Assembly: GCF_000745215.1 (NCBI RefSeq)
Contig: NZ_JQNK01000001.1
Span: 13,753-77,752, forward strand
DNA: 64,000 nt
Source of the DNA: Methylosinus sp. PW1
GTDB taxonomy: Bacteria; Pseudomonadota; Alphaproteobacteria; Rhizobiales; Beijerinckiaceae
Direction of reading: 5' to 3'
The notes below the pieces were generated by a model, which was not told the origin of the DNA, made no database searches, and saw only the letters and a list, made by a program, of their open reading frames with translations. The position numbers were made by a program, and so were the translations under genes. Positions within the stretch are counted from its first letter, which is position 1; the number at the start of each line of letters is the position of its first letter. Positions 44,366-52,752 of the stretch are shown here, piece by piece.

Positions 44366-45319
44366 ATGGCCAAATCACTTGAAGAGGATAAAAATACAGT
44401 CTTTCACGATCTGCTCAAACTGCGTCCGTGGAAAACCGTCGACGCGCTCGTCGCGCAGCATCGCGCCGACGACCTCGTTCGCAGCTTCACGACGCGCCAT
44501 CAGCTCATCGCGCTGCTCTACGCGCAGTTTTCCGGCGCCGAGTCACTGCGCGCTGTCGAGACGGCGATGGAGAGCCATCGGGCGCGGCTCTACCACCTCG
44601 GCGTCAAAGCTCCCGCGCGCTCGACCTTCGCCGACGCCAATCGTAGCCGCAGCCCGCTCGTTTTTCCGGGACTGCTCGAGCATATCCTGGCGCAGACCGA
44701 TCGCAAGACGCGGCGCGAGATGAAGGACGTCGTGCGCCTCATCGACTCGACCGGCCTGCAACTGGCCGGCGTCGGCTGCGAATGGGCGCGGTTCGCCGCC
44801 GGCGTCTGCGGCGCCAAGGCGCATGCGATCTTCGATCCTAATCTCGGGCGTCCAGCCTATCATTCGCTCACCGCCGCGAGGGTCAACGACATCACGGCGA
44901 AGGAGATGCCGATCGAGGCCGGCGCGACCTATGTGTTCGATCTGGGCTATTACGACTATGAATGGTGGGCGCGGCTGGACGCGGCCGGCTGCGGCATCGT
45001 CACGCGCTTCAAGACCAACACGCCGCTTTGCGAGGCGAAGGCTTTGCCGCTGGCGCCGGGAACTGGGTTCGTGAGCGACCGGATCGGCTTTCTGCCCGCT
45101 CGTCAGGCGAAGGCGCGCAAGAACCCGATGGCCGACGCGGTGCGCGAGATCGTGGTCGTGACGGACAGCGGCAAGACGCTGCGGCTGCTCAGCAATGATC
45201 TCGACGCGCCGGCGGACGAGATCGCCGATCTCTATAAGCGCCGCTGGCTCATTGAGTTGTTTTTCCGCTTGATAAAACAGACGCTTCGTATCAAGCGGCT
45301 GATCGGTCGCTCGCGATGA
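44366..45319 (+). pseudogene. IS4-family transposase, C-terminally truncated
   Basis: Begins MAKSLEEDKNTVFHDLLKL, with RHQLIALLYAQFSGAESLRAVE, STFADANRSRSPLVF, RLIDSTGLQL (Asp), AKAHAIFDPNLGRPAYHSLTAARVND, YVFDLGYYDYEWWARLDAAGC (Asp) and DLYKRRWLIELFFRLIKQTLRIKRLIGRS (Glu). The end, normally about 40 residues more, is replaced where the IS21 element begins, at about 45310. All three catalytic residues are present, so partial activity cannot be excluded. Confidence 0.85.
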
Positions 45320-45575
45320 AGTGATGAAGCTGATTGTATCCGACGTCGCCGTCGCGCGCCGCCATGGGCGGCACGCTCTTGCGATCCCCAGCGCCAATCA
45401 ATCCCGCAATGTAGACCGGACACATCCGCGCCCGCGCCTTGTGCCGACGGCGGCCTCCGACGTGCACAACCGGAAGTGCGCCATCCATCCGCTCAGGTAT
45501 CGGCTGAGAGACTCCATGCAGGATGCGAGCGAGCGCCCCGGTATCGCGGCTCGGACAACCAACGATCCGAGCACG

Positions 45576-47090
45576 ATGCCGAACCCCCATGTGACCGACC
45601 GCCAGGTGATGCTCTACATGACCTCCCGCACCCGACATCAAAACCAGGAAGCAGCGGCAGCCAACGCCGGCTTCAGCGCGCGCACTGCGCGCCGCATCGA
45701 CAAAGACCCGCGCTTGCCATCTCAAAAGAAGCAGCCGCGAAGCTGGCGAACCCGCGCCGATCCGCTGGCCGATATTTGGCCGCGGGTATTGGAGATGCTC
45801 GCCGTCCCCGGCGTCATGGCCGTGACCATTTTCGAGGACCTCCAGGATGAGCTCGGTCCGGAGGTTTTTCCCGACAGCGTCCGCCGCACGCTCGAACGTC
45901 GCATCGCAAAATGGCGCGCCCTTCATGGAGCCGACAAAGAGGTGTTCTTTCCTCAGCGCCACGACGCCGGTCGCCAGGCGTTGTCAGATTTCACCGTCGC
46001 CGACTCTCTCGACGTCACCATCGCCGGCGAACCATTCCCGCACCGTCTCTACCATTTCCGGCTGGCGTGCAGCGGCTGGGAGCATGTGCGGGTGATCCTC
46101 GGCGGCGAGAGCTTTTCCGCTGTCGCCGAAGGGTTGCAGGATGCGCTTTGGAAGTTGGGCGGCGTCCCCCGCGAGCACCGAACCGACTCGCTGTCGGCCG
46201 CTTTCAAGAACCTGGACCGCTCCGCGCAGCTCGATTTCACCAAGCGTTATGACGATTTGTGCCGGCACTACGGCATGGAGGCCACCCGCAACAATCCCGG
46301 CGTCGCCAATGAGAACGGCAGCATCGAAGCCGCCAATGGCCACATCAAGGTCCGCCTCGACCAGAGGCTGCGGCGCCGGGGAAGCCGGGATTTCGACAGC
46401 GTCGAAGCCTACCGCGCCTTCGTCGCCGGGGTCTGCGACCGTTACAACGCTCGCCGCGCCGAGGCGGTCGTTGCGGAGCGCGCGACGCTCAAAACCCTGC
46501 CCAGGCGCCGGACAACCGACTTCGCGACAGTATCGGCGAAGGTCACGCGCAACAGCACCATCAATGTCGACCGGGTGCTTTATTCGGTCCCATCCCGGCT
46601 GATCGGCCAAAAGATCGAAGTGCGTCTGTTCGACGACCGGTTGGAATGTTTCCTCGGGCCCGATCCGGTCATGCGCATGACCCGTGTGCGCACCGACCGC
46701 GCGCGCGGCCACGCGATCGATTATCATCATCTGATCGGCACGCTGCGGCGCAAGCCGCAAGCCCTGCGCTACCTCGTCTACCGCGAAGCCCTCTTTCCGC
46801 GCGCCGCCTACACCCGCGCCTGGGCGGCCCTGGACGCCGCCCTGCCGCAAAGAGACGCCTGCCGGACGATGGTCGGATTGCTGGTTCTGGCCTCGACCCG
46901 CGAAGCCATCGAGATTGCTTTGGCCGAGCGTCTCGACGCGATCCTGGACGCCGGCAAACTGCCCGACATCGCCAAGCTCGAAGAGGAATTCGTGAGCAAG
47001 CCGCGCCCATCGAGCGATGTCGTCATTCCCGAGCCGGATCTGCAAGCCTACGATCGCCTTTTGCCATCCGCTTGCGAGGCTCGGCCATGA
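45576..47090 (+). CDS. istA: IS21 transposase IstA
   Basis: A 504-residue transposase. The helix-turn-helix (NQEAAAANAGFSARTARRIDKD) is followed by an rve core: the region LYHFRLACSGWEHVRVILGGESF, EHRTDSLSAAFKN (Asp) and ATRNNPGVANENGSIEAANGHIK with the catalytic Glu (NGSIEAANGH); the C-terminal domain ends with LPSACEARP. The ATG at 45576 (MPNPHVTDRQVMLYM) is the family-like start; the frame is open further upstream without homology. Confidence 0.9.
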   Translation: MPNPHVTDRQVMLYMTSRTRHQNQEAAAANAGFSARTARRIDKDPRLPSQKKQPRSWRTRADPLADIWPRVLEMLAVPGVMAVTIFEDLQDELGPEVFPDSVRRTLERRIAKWRALHGADKEVFFPQRHDAGRQALSDFTVADSLDVTIAGEPFPHRLYHFRLACSGWEHVRVILGGESFSAVAEGLQDALWKLGGVPREHRTDSLSAAFKNLDRSAQLDFTKRYDDLCRHYGMEATRNNPGVANENGSIEAANGHIKVRLDQRLRRRGSRDFDSVEAYRAFVAGVCDRYNARRAEAVVAERATLKTLPRRRTTDFATVSAKVTRNSTINVDRVLYSVPSRLIGQKIEVRLFDDRLECFLGPDPVMRMTRVRTDRARGHAIDYHHLIGTLRRKPQALRYLVYREALFPRAAYTRAWAALDAALPQRDACRTMVGLLVLASTREAIEIALAERLDAILDAGKLPDIAKLEEEFVSKPRPSSDVVIPEPDLQAYDRLLPSACEARP

Positions 47091-47104
47091 AGGAGGAGCC
47101 TGAC

Positions 47105-47893
47105 ATGACGGACACGACCATGACCGATGCGGCCTTCCTCTCCTCCTTGTTGACCGAGCTGCGCCTGCCCAGCATCGCACGCAATTGGCGCCGCATTGCC
47201 GAGATTGCCGATCGCGACGGCTGGCCCGCCCAAAAAACGATCGCCGCGCTGATGGAGATCGAGGTCGCCGAGCGCACTTCACGCCGTATCCAACGTCACC
47301 GCGATCAATCCGAAACGCCCGCCGGGAAAACCTTCGCCAGCTTCGACTTCGACGCGGCGTCGGGGGTGCGAAAACAGCAGCTTCTTGCGATCGGCTCCGG
47401 CGGAGACTGGATCAGAAACGGCGACAATCTTTTGCTGTTCGGGAAAAGCGGCACGGGAAAAAGCCACGCCATGGCGGCCATCTGCCATGCGCTCATCGAC
47501 ACCGGAAAGCGGGTATTGTTCACCCGCACCATCGACATCGTTCAGCGCCTTCAGACCGCGAGACGCGATCTTTCTCTCATCGACGCCCTGGAGAAGCTGG
47601 ACAAGTTCGACCTCGTCGTGCTCGACGACCTTTCCTATGTCCGCAAGGATCAAGCCGAGACCAGCGTCCTGTTCGAGCTCATCGCGCATCGATACGAACG
47701 CCACAGCATCGCCATCACCGCCAATCAGGCTTTCTCCGCCTGGAACATGGTTTTCCCGGACGCCGCTATGACCGCGGCCGCCGTGGACCGCCTGGTTCAT
47801 CACGCGACGATCATCGAAATGAATGGAGAAAGCTACAGGGAGCGCTCCGCAGCCCGCAGAGCCGAAAGCGAGGAACCGCCGTCCTCGGCTTGA
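47105..47893 (+). CDS. istB: IS21 ATPase IstB
   Basis: A AAA+ ATPase: LSSLLTELRLPSIARNW, Walker A NLLLFGKSGTGKSHAMAAI, Walker B FDLVVLDDLSYVRKDQAETS, and ITANQAFSAWNMVFPDAAMTAAAVDRLVHH. An AGGAGG sequence lies 8 bases before the ATG at 47105; an ATG at 47087 that overlaps the istA stop (ATGA) is an alternative. Confidence 0.9.
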   Translation: MTDTTMTDAAFLSSLLTELRLPSIARNWRRIAEIADRDGWPAQKTIAALMEIEVAERTSRRIQRHRDQSETPAGKTFASFDFDAASGVRKQQLLAIGSGGDWIRNGDNLLLFGKSGTGKSHAMAAICHALIDTGKRVLFTRTIDIVQRLQTARRDLSLIDALEKLDKFDLVVLDDLSYVRKDQAETSVLFELIAHRYERHSIAITANQAFSAWNMVFPDAAMTAAAVDRLVHHATIIEMNGESYRERSAARRAESEEPPSSA

Positions 47894-48118
47894 GCATGCC
47901 ATAGAAACACGCCGCCTCACTTCCGGTAATCGCCGGCGGTCGAAGCGCCAGCGACAATTACCCTCACAAGGACCCAAAACAGCCAGCGTCAATTAATGTA
48001 ATTGTCGTAACAATACCCTCTTGCCAAACGACAACTACACAGATAGCGTCCTGATCGCTACTCGACGCATGGCAGACATGGCCAGTCTAATTGTCGGTAA
48101 GCGGCCTTCATAATTGTC

Positions 48119-48208
48119 GCTGTGCTGAAGCGGTTTTCGATCAAGACCTGGCTGGATCGGATGGATGCCCAGCTATCGTCCGGCAAGTTTCGGGAGTGGC
48201 TGCCATGA
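48119..48208 (+). pseudogene. C-terminal remnant of an unknown gene
   Basis: An open frame after the IS21 end encodes LKRFSIKTWLDRMDAQLSS GKFREWLP and stops in an ATGA overlap with the next gene. It is the tail of a gene lost by the insertion and shows that the downstream gene belonged to an operon. Confidence 0.6.
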
Positions 48209-48897
48209 CTCTGAAGGAAACGGGAAATCCGATCGAGAGCGTGGCCGAAGATGTGCGCAATTCGGCGCGGCAGGCGGAAGCGGCGGCGGCGGCGGAGGGG
48301 ATCGAGCCGAACGGCCCTCTCGGCGGCTTCGTCGGAGCGTTCAAATGGGCGCTTTTGAAGCTGGCCGATCTGGTCGAGCGGTTCGATGCGTCATTGTCGG
48401 GAAAGATGGAGGCGCAGCAACAGCAGATCGTCGCGCTTCACGAGCTCGGCGAGACGGAGATCGAGCGATTGCGTGAGGCGACACGACTTGCGGCGCTGAC
48501 GATCCGGCAGGCGGAAGTGGTCCAGGAGACGATTGTCACCAACGTCTGCAAGGACTTGGTGAAGAATCTGGTGAGCGAGTCGAAACAGTGGCTGGTGCTG
48601 GCGGAGGACAATATCTCCCGTCGTCGCACGCGCATTTTCGCGATGAAGATGAGCGCGGCGGCGCTGGCGCTGCTGAGTGTGAGTTTTTGGTCCGGCTATC
48701 AGATTCGCGTGTTGCAAGATGAGCCGGCGCTGCAATCGCTGGCGCGTTGCGCGAAGACGCCGATGCGGGTGGCGATACAGGGTCAGCCGACGGGCGACTG
48801 GGTGTGCAAGCTGGACACACTGGCTCCGAGGGAGTGGCGCGATTTGCCGGACGAGCTGAAACGGCGATGGCTGACATGGTGGCCATTTTCGGGCTGA
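48205..48897 (+). CDS. Coiled-coil membrane protein of unknown function
   Basis: The 230-residue protein starts MTLKETGNPIESVAED at an ATG overlapping the stop of a truncated upstream gene. It has a long helical region rich in Gln/Glu (KMEAQQQQIVALHELGETEIERLREATRLAALTIRQAE, residues about 75-115), one membrane segment (AAALALLSVSFWSGYQI, about 155-172), and a C-terminal part with two Cys (ARCAKTP, DWVCKLD) probably in the periplasm. This layout resembles membrane-anchored accessory proteins in plasmid mobilization operons, but I cannot name the family. Confidence 0.65.
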   Translation: MTLKETGNPIESVAEDVRNSARQAEAAAAAEGIEPNGPLGGFVGAFKWALLKLADLVERFDASLSGKMEAQQQQIVALHELGETEIERLREATRLAALTIRQAEVVQETIVTNVCKDLVKNLVSESKQWLVLAEDNISRRRTRIFAMKMSAAALALLSVSFWSGYQIRVLQDEPALQSLARCAKTPMRVAIQGQPTGDWVCKLDTLAPREWRDLPDELKRRWLTWWPFSG

Positions 48898-49048
48898 GGC
48901 CGAGCCGGCAGGTCTGACACAGACGAGGGGCGGATGCGCGGCGCGCGTCCGCCCCTCTGTTTTTTCCGAACGGTCTGCTCCGCTGGCGCGGTTCAATCGC
49001 ATGTGAAGGCGAGCAATGTAGCGAATCCGAAGCGCCGAGAGCGCTCGG

Positions 49049-49228
49049 TCATTCGGGATCGGGGGGCTTCAGTTTGGCGCGGCGATAGGAGGCCTTACCT
49101 TTTTTCGGCGCGACGATTTTGGGGCGAGCGTCGAGAGCGATCTCGGCGCCGGCGTTGGCGGCGCGTCGGCGCAGGGCGCGGGCGGCCTGGTTGATCGGGC
49201 GGGCGATGGGCCGGCGGGAGAGAGGCAT
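49049..49228 (-). CDS. Small basic protein (59 residues)
   Basis: MPLSRRPIARPINQAARALRRR.. to ..RAKLKPPDPE: 59 residues, very rich in Arg, Lys and Ala, starting 36 bases after the stop of the next gene upstream on the same strand. No alternative frame is better and codon use is gene-like. Could be a nucleic-acid-binding protein; unknown. Confidence 0.45.
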   Translation of the reverse strand: MPLSRRPIARPINQAARALRRRAANAGAEIALDARPKIVAPKKGKASYRRAKLKPPDPE

Positions 49229-49264
49229 AGCGATTACTTTCGTGGTGGCGAGGCGAGCGGCGAG

Positions 49265-49483
49265 CTACCATTCGCCATAGAGTTCGCCGTCCTCGAGGCG
49301 CCAGACGTCCCATTCGAATGCGGTCTCCGACCCGTCGCTATAGAAGGCGCGGCCGGTGACTTTCATCGCCGATCCGTCTTCGACCGAGGCGACGACGTCG
49401 TCGATTTCGACGCGGAGGCAATTTCTGTATGAAGCCATGACGCGGGCGACATAGGCTTTTGCGGATTCGGCGGGGACCGGCAT
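49265..49483 (-). CDS. Small hypothetical protein (72 residues)
   Basis: MPVPAESAKAYVARVMASYRNC, then EIDDVVASVEDGSAMKVTGRAFYSDGSETAFEWDVWRLEDGELYGEW (acidic; motif WDVWRLEDGELYGEW). A beta-rich small protein, unknown family, preceded by GAGGAGAGCGACC at a normal spacing from the ATG. It is likely part of the minus-strand operon 50.5 to 49.0 kb. Confidence 0.6.
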   Translation of the reverse strand: MPVPAESAKAYVARVMASYRNCLRVEIDDVVASVEDGSAMKVTGRAFYSDGSETAFEWDVWRLEDGELYGEW

Positions 49484-49565
49484 GGGTCGCTCTCCTCGTC
49501 AGGGCGGATCAATCAATATAGGGAAACGGTGTCGCGGAAGCCTCGCGGCTCCCGCTCGCCGTGCA

Positions 49566-50027
49566 TCAAGCGCCGAAGGCGTCGATTTCGGCCTGGGGAG
49601 ATTTGCGCTCCACGGGCTCGGCGCGGTCGGCGGCTTCCACGAACTGGGCGACGAAGGTGAAGCTCGTTCCCGAATTGCCATTGAACGGCTTCCAATAGCC
49701 GCGCAGGTCGAGCGTTGCGCCGATCGCATATCCGGCGACGATCGTGTCGAATTCGTCGCGGCTCATGTGATCGGGGGCGTACCAGACGGCGCGGACCTCG
49801 CGGCCATTCGGCTGGTCGCCGTAGAAATGGATGGCGCGGTCGCCGGCGACGGTGAAGCGGGCGTCCGGGTGATCGGTGAGGTTGACGCGGAGAGCGTCGC
49901 GGGATCGCAGGAGGCGACGGGTGTGGTCGTCGGTGATGGCGTCGGCGCGGCGACGCTGTTCCTGCTCGCGCTGCTCGGCTGCGTTCGGACGGCGGAGCTT
50001 GCTGAAGTCGAACATGTCGTTCTCCAT
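49566..50027 (-). CDS. Hypothetical plasmid protein with shared C-terminal motif
   Basis: A 153-residue protein. N-terminal part is charged and helical (MFDFSKLRRPNAAEQREQEQRRRADAITDDH), the middle has beta strands (ARFTVAGDRAIHFYGDQP, REVRAVWYAPDHMSRDEF), and it ends VERKSPQAEIDAFGA. The end closely resembles that of the upstream neighbour (VERKSAAAELGAFG), although the rest differs. Family not recognised; the ATG at 50027 follows GATCTCGATGGAG; MFDFS four codons later is an alternative start. Confidence 0.65.
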   Translation of the reverse strand: MENDMFDFSKLRRPNAAEQREQEQRRRADAITDDHTRRLLRSRDALRVNLTDHPDARFTVAGDRAIHFYGDQPNGREVRAVWYAPDHMSRDEFDTIVAGYAIGATLDLRGYWKPFNGNSGTSFTFVAQFVEAADRAEPVERKSPQAEIDAFGA

Positions 50028-50078
50028 CGAGATCGAGAGAGCGGGAGGCGGGGATCTTTCGATCCCCGCCGCTCGGGC

Positions 50079-50522
50079 TCAGCCGAAGGCTCCCAATTCG
50101 GCGGCGGCGGACTTGCGTTCGACGCTTTCGGTCTCGCTGGGGGCGACGTAGGGCTTCCAATCTTCGCCGGTGATTTGGAGATAGGCCTCGACGGCTCCCT
50201 CGGCGGCGGCGAGAAGGGCGTAGGCCTGGATGGCGAGATCAGCGGCGAACTGGCGAGCGCGCTGGGCCTTGGACTCGAAGCCGGCGGGGGCGTCGCGATC
50301 CTCGTCGCGGGCTTCGTTGGCGAGCTTGGCGGTGAGGGTGCGGGCCTCGGTCAGCTTTTCGGAGTAGAAGCGTCCGGCTCCCTGGGCGGAAGCGACGTAG
50401 GTCCCGACGATGCGCTGAAAGTGCATCTTGGTGGCGGTCTCGTTGAGCGCTTCGTCGAAGGCGGTCCAGGTCTTGCGGAGCAGCGTGTCGTGGGCGTCGC
50501 GGATCCCGGAGAAGTCGGGCAC
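50079..50522 (-). CDS. Hypothetical helical plasmid protein with shared C-terminal motif
   Basis: An open frame of 147 residues from a GTG at 50522, mostly helical (HDTLLRKTWTAFDEALNETATKMHF, YSEKLTEARTLTAKLANEA, RARQFAADLAIQAYALLAAAEG) and ending VERKSAAAELGAFG. The frame is open further upstream (..PDDAIATNVAAAFALS..) until it meets an IS91 remnant at about 50555, so the true start may be lost. Family not recognised; function unknown. Confidence 0.55.
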   Translation of the reverse strand: MPDFSGIRDAHDTLLRKTWTAFDEALNETATKMHFQRIVGTYVASAQGAGRFYSEKLTEARTLTAKLANEARDEDRDAPAGFESKAQRARQFAADLAIQAYALLAAAEGAVEAYLQITGEDWKPYVAPSETESVERKSAAAELGAFG

Positions 50523-50630
50523 GGAGAGGGCGAAGGCTGCGGCGACGTTCGTCGCGATCGCGTCGTCGGGGCATGCGCCGCTTCCTCGTGCACGTCTTGC
50601 CCAAGGGCTTTCGGCGCATTCGTCATTTCG

Positions 50631-51925
50631 GGACTGTCAGGAATCTTGTGTGCGGGGCCGGGTTCCCATCACGCCGCGACGAAGCGATCATCGAACATGA
50701 TGGCGAATTGATTTTTCGCCTCGCACCATTCGCGAGGCGCCATTTTCCACTCTCCCGCGACTTGGCGCAAGACGAGATAGAGGAGCTTCATCGCCGCGTC
50801 ATCGGTCGGAAAATGCCCTCTCGTTCGCACGGCGCGCCGCAGCTTCGCGTTCAAGGATTCTATGGCGTTCGTCGTGTATATGATCCGTCGCACCGCGATC
50901 GGAAAGGCGAAAAACGGGATGACCTGCTCCCAATTGCGCCGCCAGCCCTGCGCGATCGACGGATATTTCTTGCCCCAATGGCCGCCGTCGAAGGCCTCCA
51001 GAGCTTCGCGAGCCGCCTCGGCGGTCGGGGCGCGATAGATCGTCTTCAGCGCGCCGGCGATCGCCTTGCGGTCCTTGTATGAAGCGAATTCCATCGAGTT
51101 TCGAATGAGATGCACGATGCAGGTCTGCACGGTCGTCTGCGGAAACACCGCATTGATCGCCTCCGGAAAGCCCTTCAGGCCGTCGACAACGGCGATCAGT
51201 ATGTCGCCGACGCCGCGGTTCTTCAGCTCGTTCATCACCCGAAGCCAGAATTTGGCGCCCTCCGAGGTCTCGATCCAAAGGCCCAGAATATCCTTGGTTC
51301 CGTCCGGCGTGACGCCGAGCGCGACATAGACGGCCTTGTTGCGAACCAGGCCCTCATCGCGGATTTTTACGCGCAGGGCGTCGAAGAAAACCAAGGGATA
51401 CATCGCCTCGAGCGGCCGGTTCTGCCATTCGGCGACGGTCTCCAGCACGGCGTCGGTGACCGTCGAGATCAGATCGGGCGAGACCTCCAGGCCGTAGAGC
51501 TCGAGCAAATGGCCCTGGATCTCGCGCACCGTCATGCCGCGCGCATACATCGACACGATTTTCTCGTCGAAGCCGGGAAAGCGGCGCTGATAGCGCGCGA
51601 TCAGCTTGGGATCGAAGCTCCCCTCCCGGTCCCGCGGAACTCTGATGTCGATCTTCGACGTCTCGGTCAGCACGGTCTTCTTCGAATAGCCGTTGCGATG
51701 GTTCGCCTTACCCGCCGCCGCTTCGCTCTCGAGATGGTCGTCCATTTCGGCGTTCAGAACCCGTTCCGCCAGCGCCTTCTTCAGCTCGTCGAACAGGCCG
51801 TCCTTGGAAAAAACCTCCTTCGGATCGCGTCCCGACAGCAATTGGTCCAGTGTGTCCTTCTTGATCGCCATAGCCCGCCTCCTGCGGTTCTACTATGGCC
51901 CCGCACACAAGATTCCTGACAGTCC
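50631..51925 (-). mobile_element. IS256-family (Mutator) insertion sequence
   Basis: A 1295-bp element with near-perfect inverted repeats GGACTGTCAGGAATCTTGTG at both ends and a target duplication CGTCATTTCG (50621-50630 and 51926-51935; 9 or 10 bases depending on the exact end). It splits an IS91 remnant. Confidence 0.95.
50669..51871 (-). CDS. IS256-family transposase
   Basis: A 400-residue transposase: LFDELKKALAERVLNAEMDDHLESEA at the N terminus, RFPGFDEKIVSMYARGMTVREIQGHL, VFFDALRVKIRDEGLVRNKAVYVALG (Asp), LIAVVDGLKGFPEAINAVFPQTTVQTCIVHLIRNS (short form VDGLKGFPEAI, CIVHLIRNS) and YTTNAIESLNAKLRRAV (Glu). Complete and intact, different from the one at 34877. Confidence 0.95.
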   Translation of the reverse strand: MAIKKDTLDQLLSGRDPKEVFSKDGLFDELKKALAERVLNAEMDDHLESEAAAGKANHRNGYSKKTVLTETSKIDIRVPRDREGSFDPKLIARYQRRFPGFDEKIVSMYARGMTVREIQGHLLELYGLEVSPDLISTVTDAVLETVAEWQNRPLEAMYPLVFFDALRVKIRDEGLVRNKAVYVALGVTPDGTKDILGLWIETSEGAKFWLRVMNELKNRGVGDILIAVVDGLKGFPEAINAVFPQTTVQTCIVHLIRNSMEFASYKDRKAIAGALKTIYRAPTAEAAREALEAFDGGHWGKKYPSIAQGWRRNWEQVIPFFAFPIAVRRIIYTTNAIESLNAKLRRAVRTRGHFPTDDAAMKLLYLVLRQVAGEWKMAPREWCEAKNQFAIMFDDRFVAA

Positions 51926-52168
51926 CGTCATTTCGGCTTTTTCGCCAACGCCCGCCGCGCCCAGAAGCTCGCCCATATCCGTGCCGCTCTCGATATGGCC
52001 GAGCCGCCGCTGGGCGCCGAGCCCGCCGATTATCGCGAGCGCTACGCCACGCTCACCGGCAAGCGCATCGACATCTGCCCCTGCTGCGGCGGCCGCATGG
52101 TCGATCTCGGCCCTCTGCCCCGTCCTTCGAAGCCGCGCCACTCGACGCAAAGATACGACACCTCATGA

Positions 52169-52752
52169 GTCCGATGGATCACCGCTCGTCCGTATCCGCG
52201 AACTTCGACGGACGCATTCCCGCGCCGAACGGGAGCGATCGCCGCGGCGCGCGTTTCGATGCCGCCATCCAGAGATCGCGAGCGCTCGCGTCACCGCAAA
52301 TCGCGCGTAACTCCGGCGTTATCGACTGCCGTTCCCCTTTCAGCAGCTCGTTGCTCGATCCTCGCGGCGCCTCAAACCTCCGATGGCGCCGTCCAAATCC
52401 GGCCCGGCGCATCGAGCGCCCATAGATCGTGGCCAACGTCACCGCGGCTTCGTTCAATCCGGCTTCAAATAGGTTCCGCGGTCGAGTGGCTGCATGATTC
52501 GTGACGCGGAACCTATTTGAACCCTCAAGTATTCCGAACATGCCGGAGCCGAAATTGATCGCGCCCTTGGAACGCTTCCAGGCCTTCATCATGCAAAACT
52601 CAGCGACGGCCGCCGTGCTCGCCGTAGGATAAAAATGAGGGGATGGATGAGGGGGTTAACAGATTCGCTTAGATGAGCTACTTGTCTTGCGCCGTCACGA
52701 AGCCGCCGATCTTAATGCACAATGAGATTGGGGAGGCTCCAACGAGGTTCAA
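52169..52752. other. Interval with a hairpin, upstream of the large glycosyltransferase
   Basis: About 580 bases without a supported gene. It carries the hairpin at 52464-52521, and the last 130 bases are A+T-richer and should contain the promoter of the glycosyltransferase. Confidence 0.45.
52464..52521. repeat. 17-bp perfect inverted repeat with 24-base spacer
   Basis: TTCAAATAGGTTCCGCG ... CGCGGAACCTATTTGAA. There is no T-run, so it is not a classical terminator. It lies 230 bases before the glycosyltransferase and 300 after the IS91 remnant; it could be an operator, a recombination site or a hairpin from a mobile element end. Confidence 0.6.

Larger units (their letters stand above)
45320..48118 (+). 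mobile_element. IS21-family insertion sequence (element A)
   Basis: Contains intact istA and istB. The right non-coding end has several spaced repeats of AATTGTCG (for example 48001-48008 and others to 48118), the multiple terminal repeats typical of IS21. Exact ends were not determined: the left limit is where the IS4 gene breaks off, the right limit where a foreign coding frame resumes. Confidence 0.75.
50574..52168 (+). pseudogene. IS91-family transposase, C-terminal remnant split by an IS256-type element
   Basis: MRRFLVHVLPKGFRRIRHFG before the insertion and RHFGFFANARRAQKLAHIRAAL...YRERYATLTGKRIDICPCCGGRMVDLGPL after it are the C-terminal end of IS91/IS801 transposases (FLLHVLPxGFxRIRHYGxLANxxR, CPxCGGxM). 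The catalytic Y2 and zinc-finger N terminus are missing. Confidence 0.8.

Noticed and set aside
45984..47282. 432-codon minus-strand frame over istA/istB
   Set aside because: Antisense to two recognised IS21 genes with all motifs in place.
49482..50711. 409-codon plus-strand frame
   Set aside because: Glycine-rich low-complexity translation antisense to two minus-strand genes with better protein features and coherent ends.
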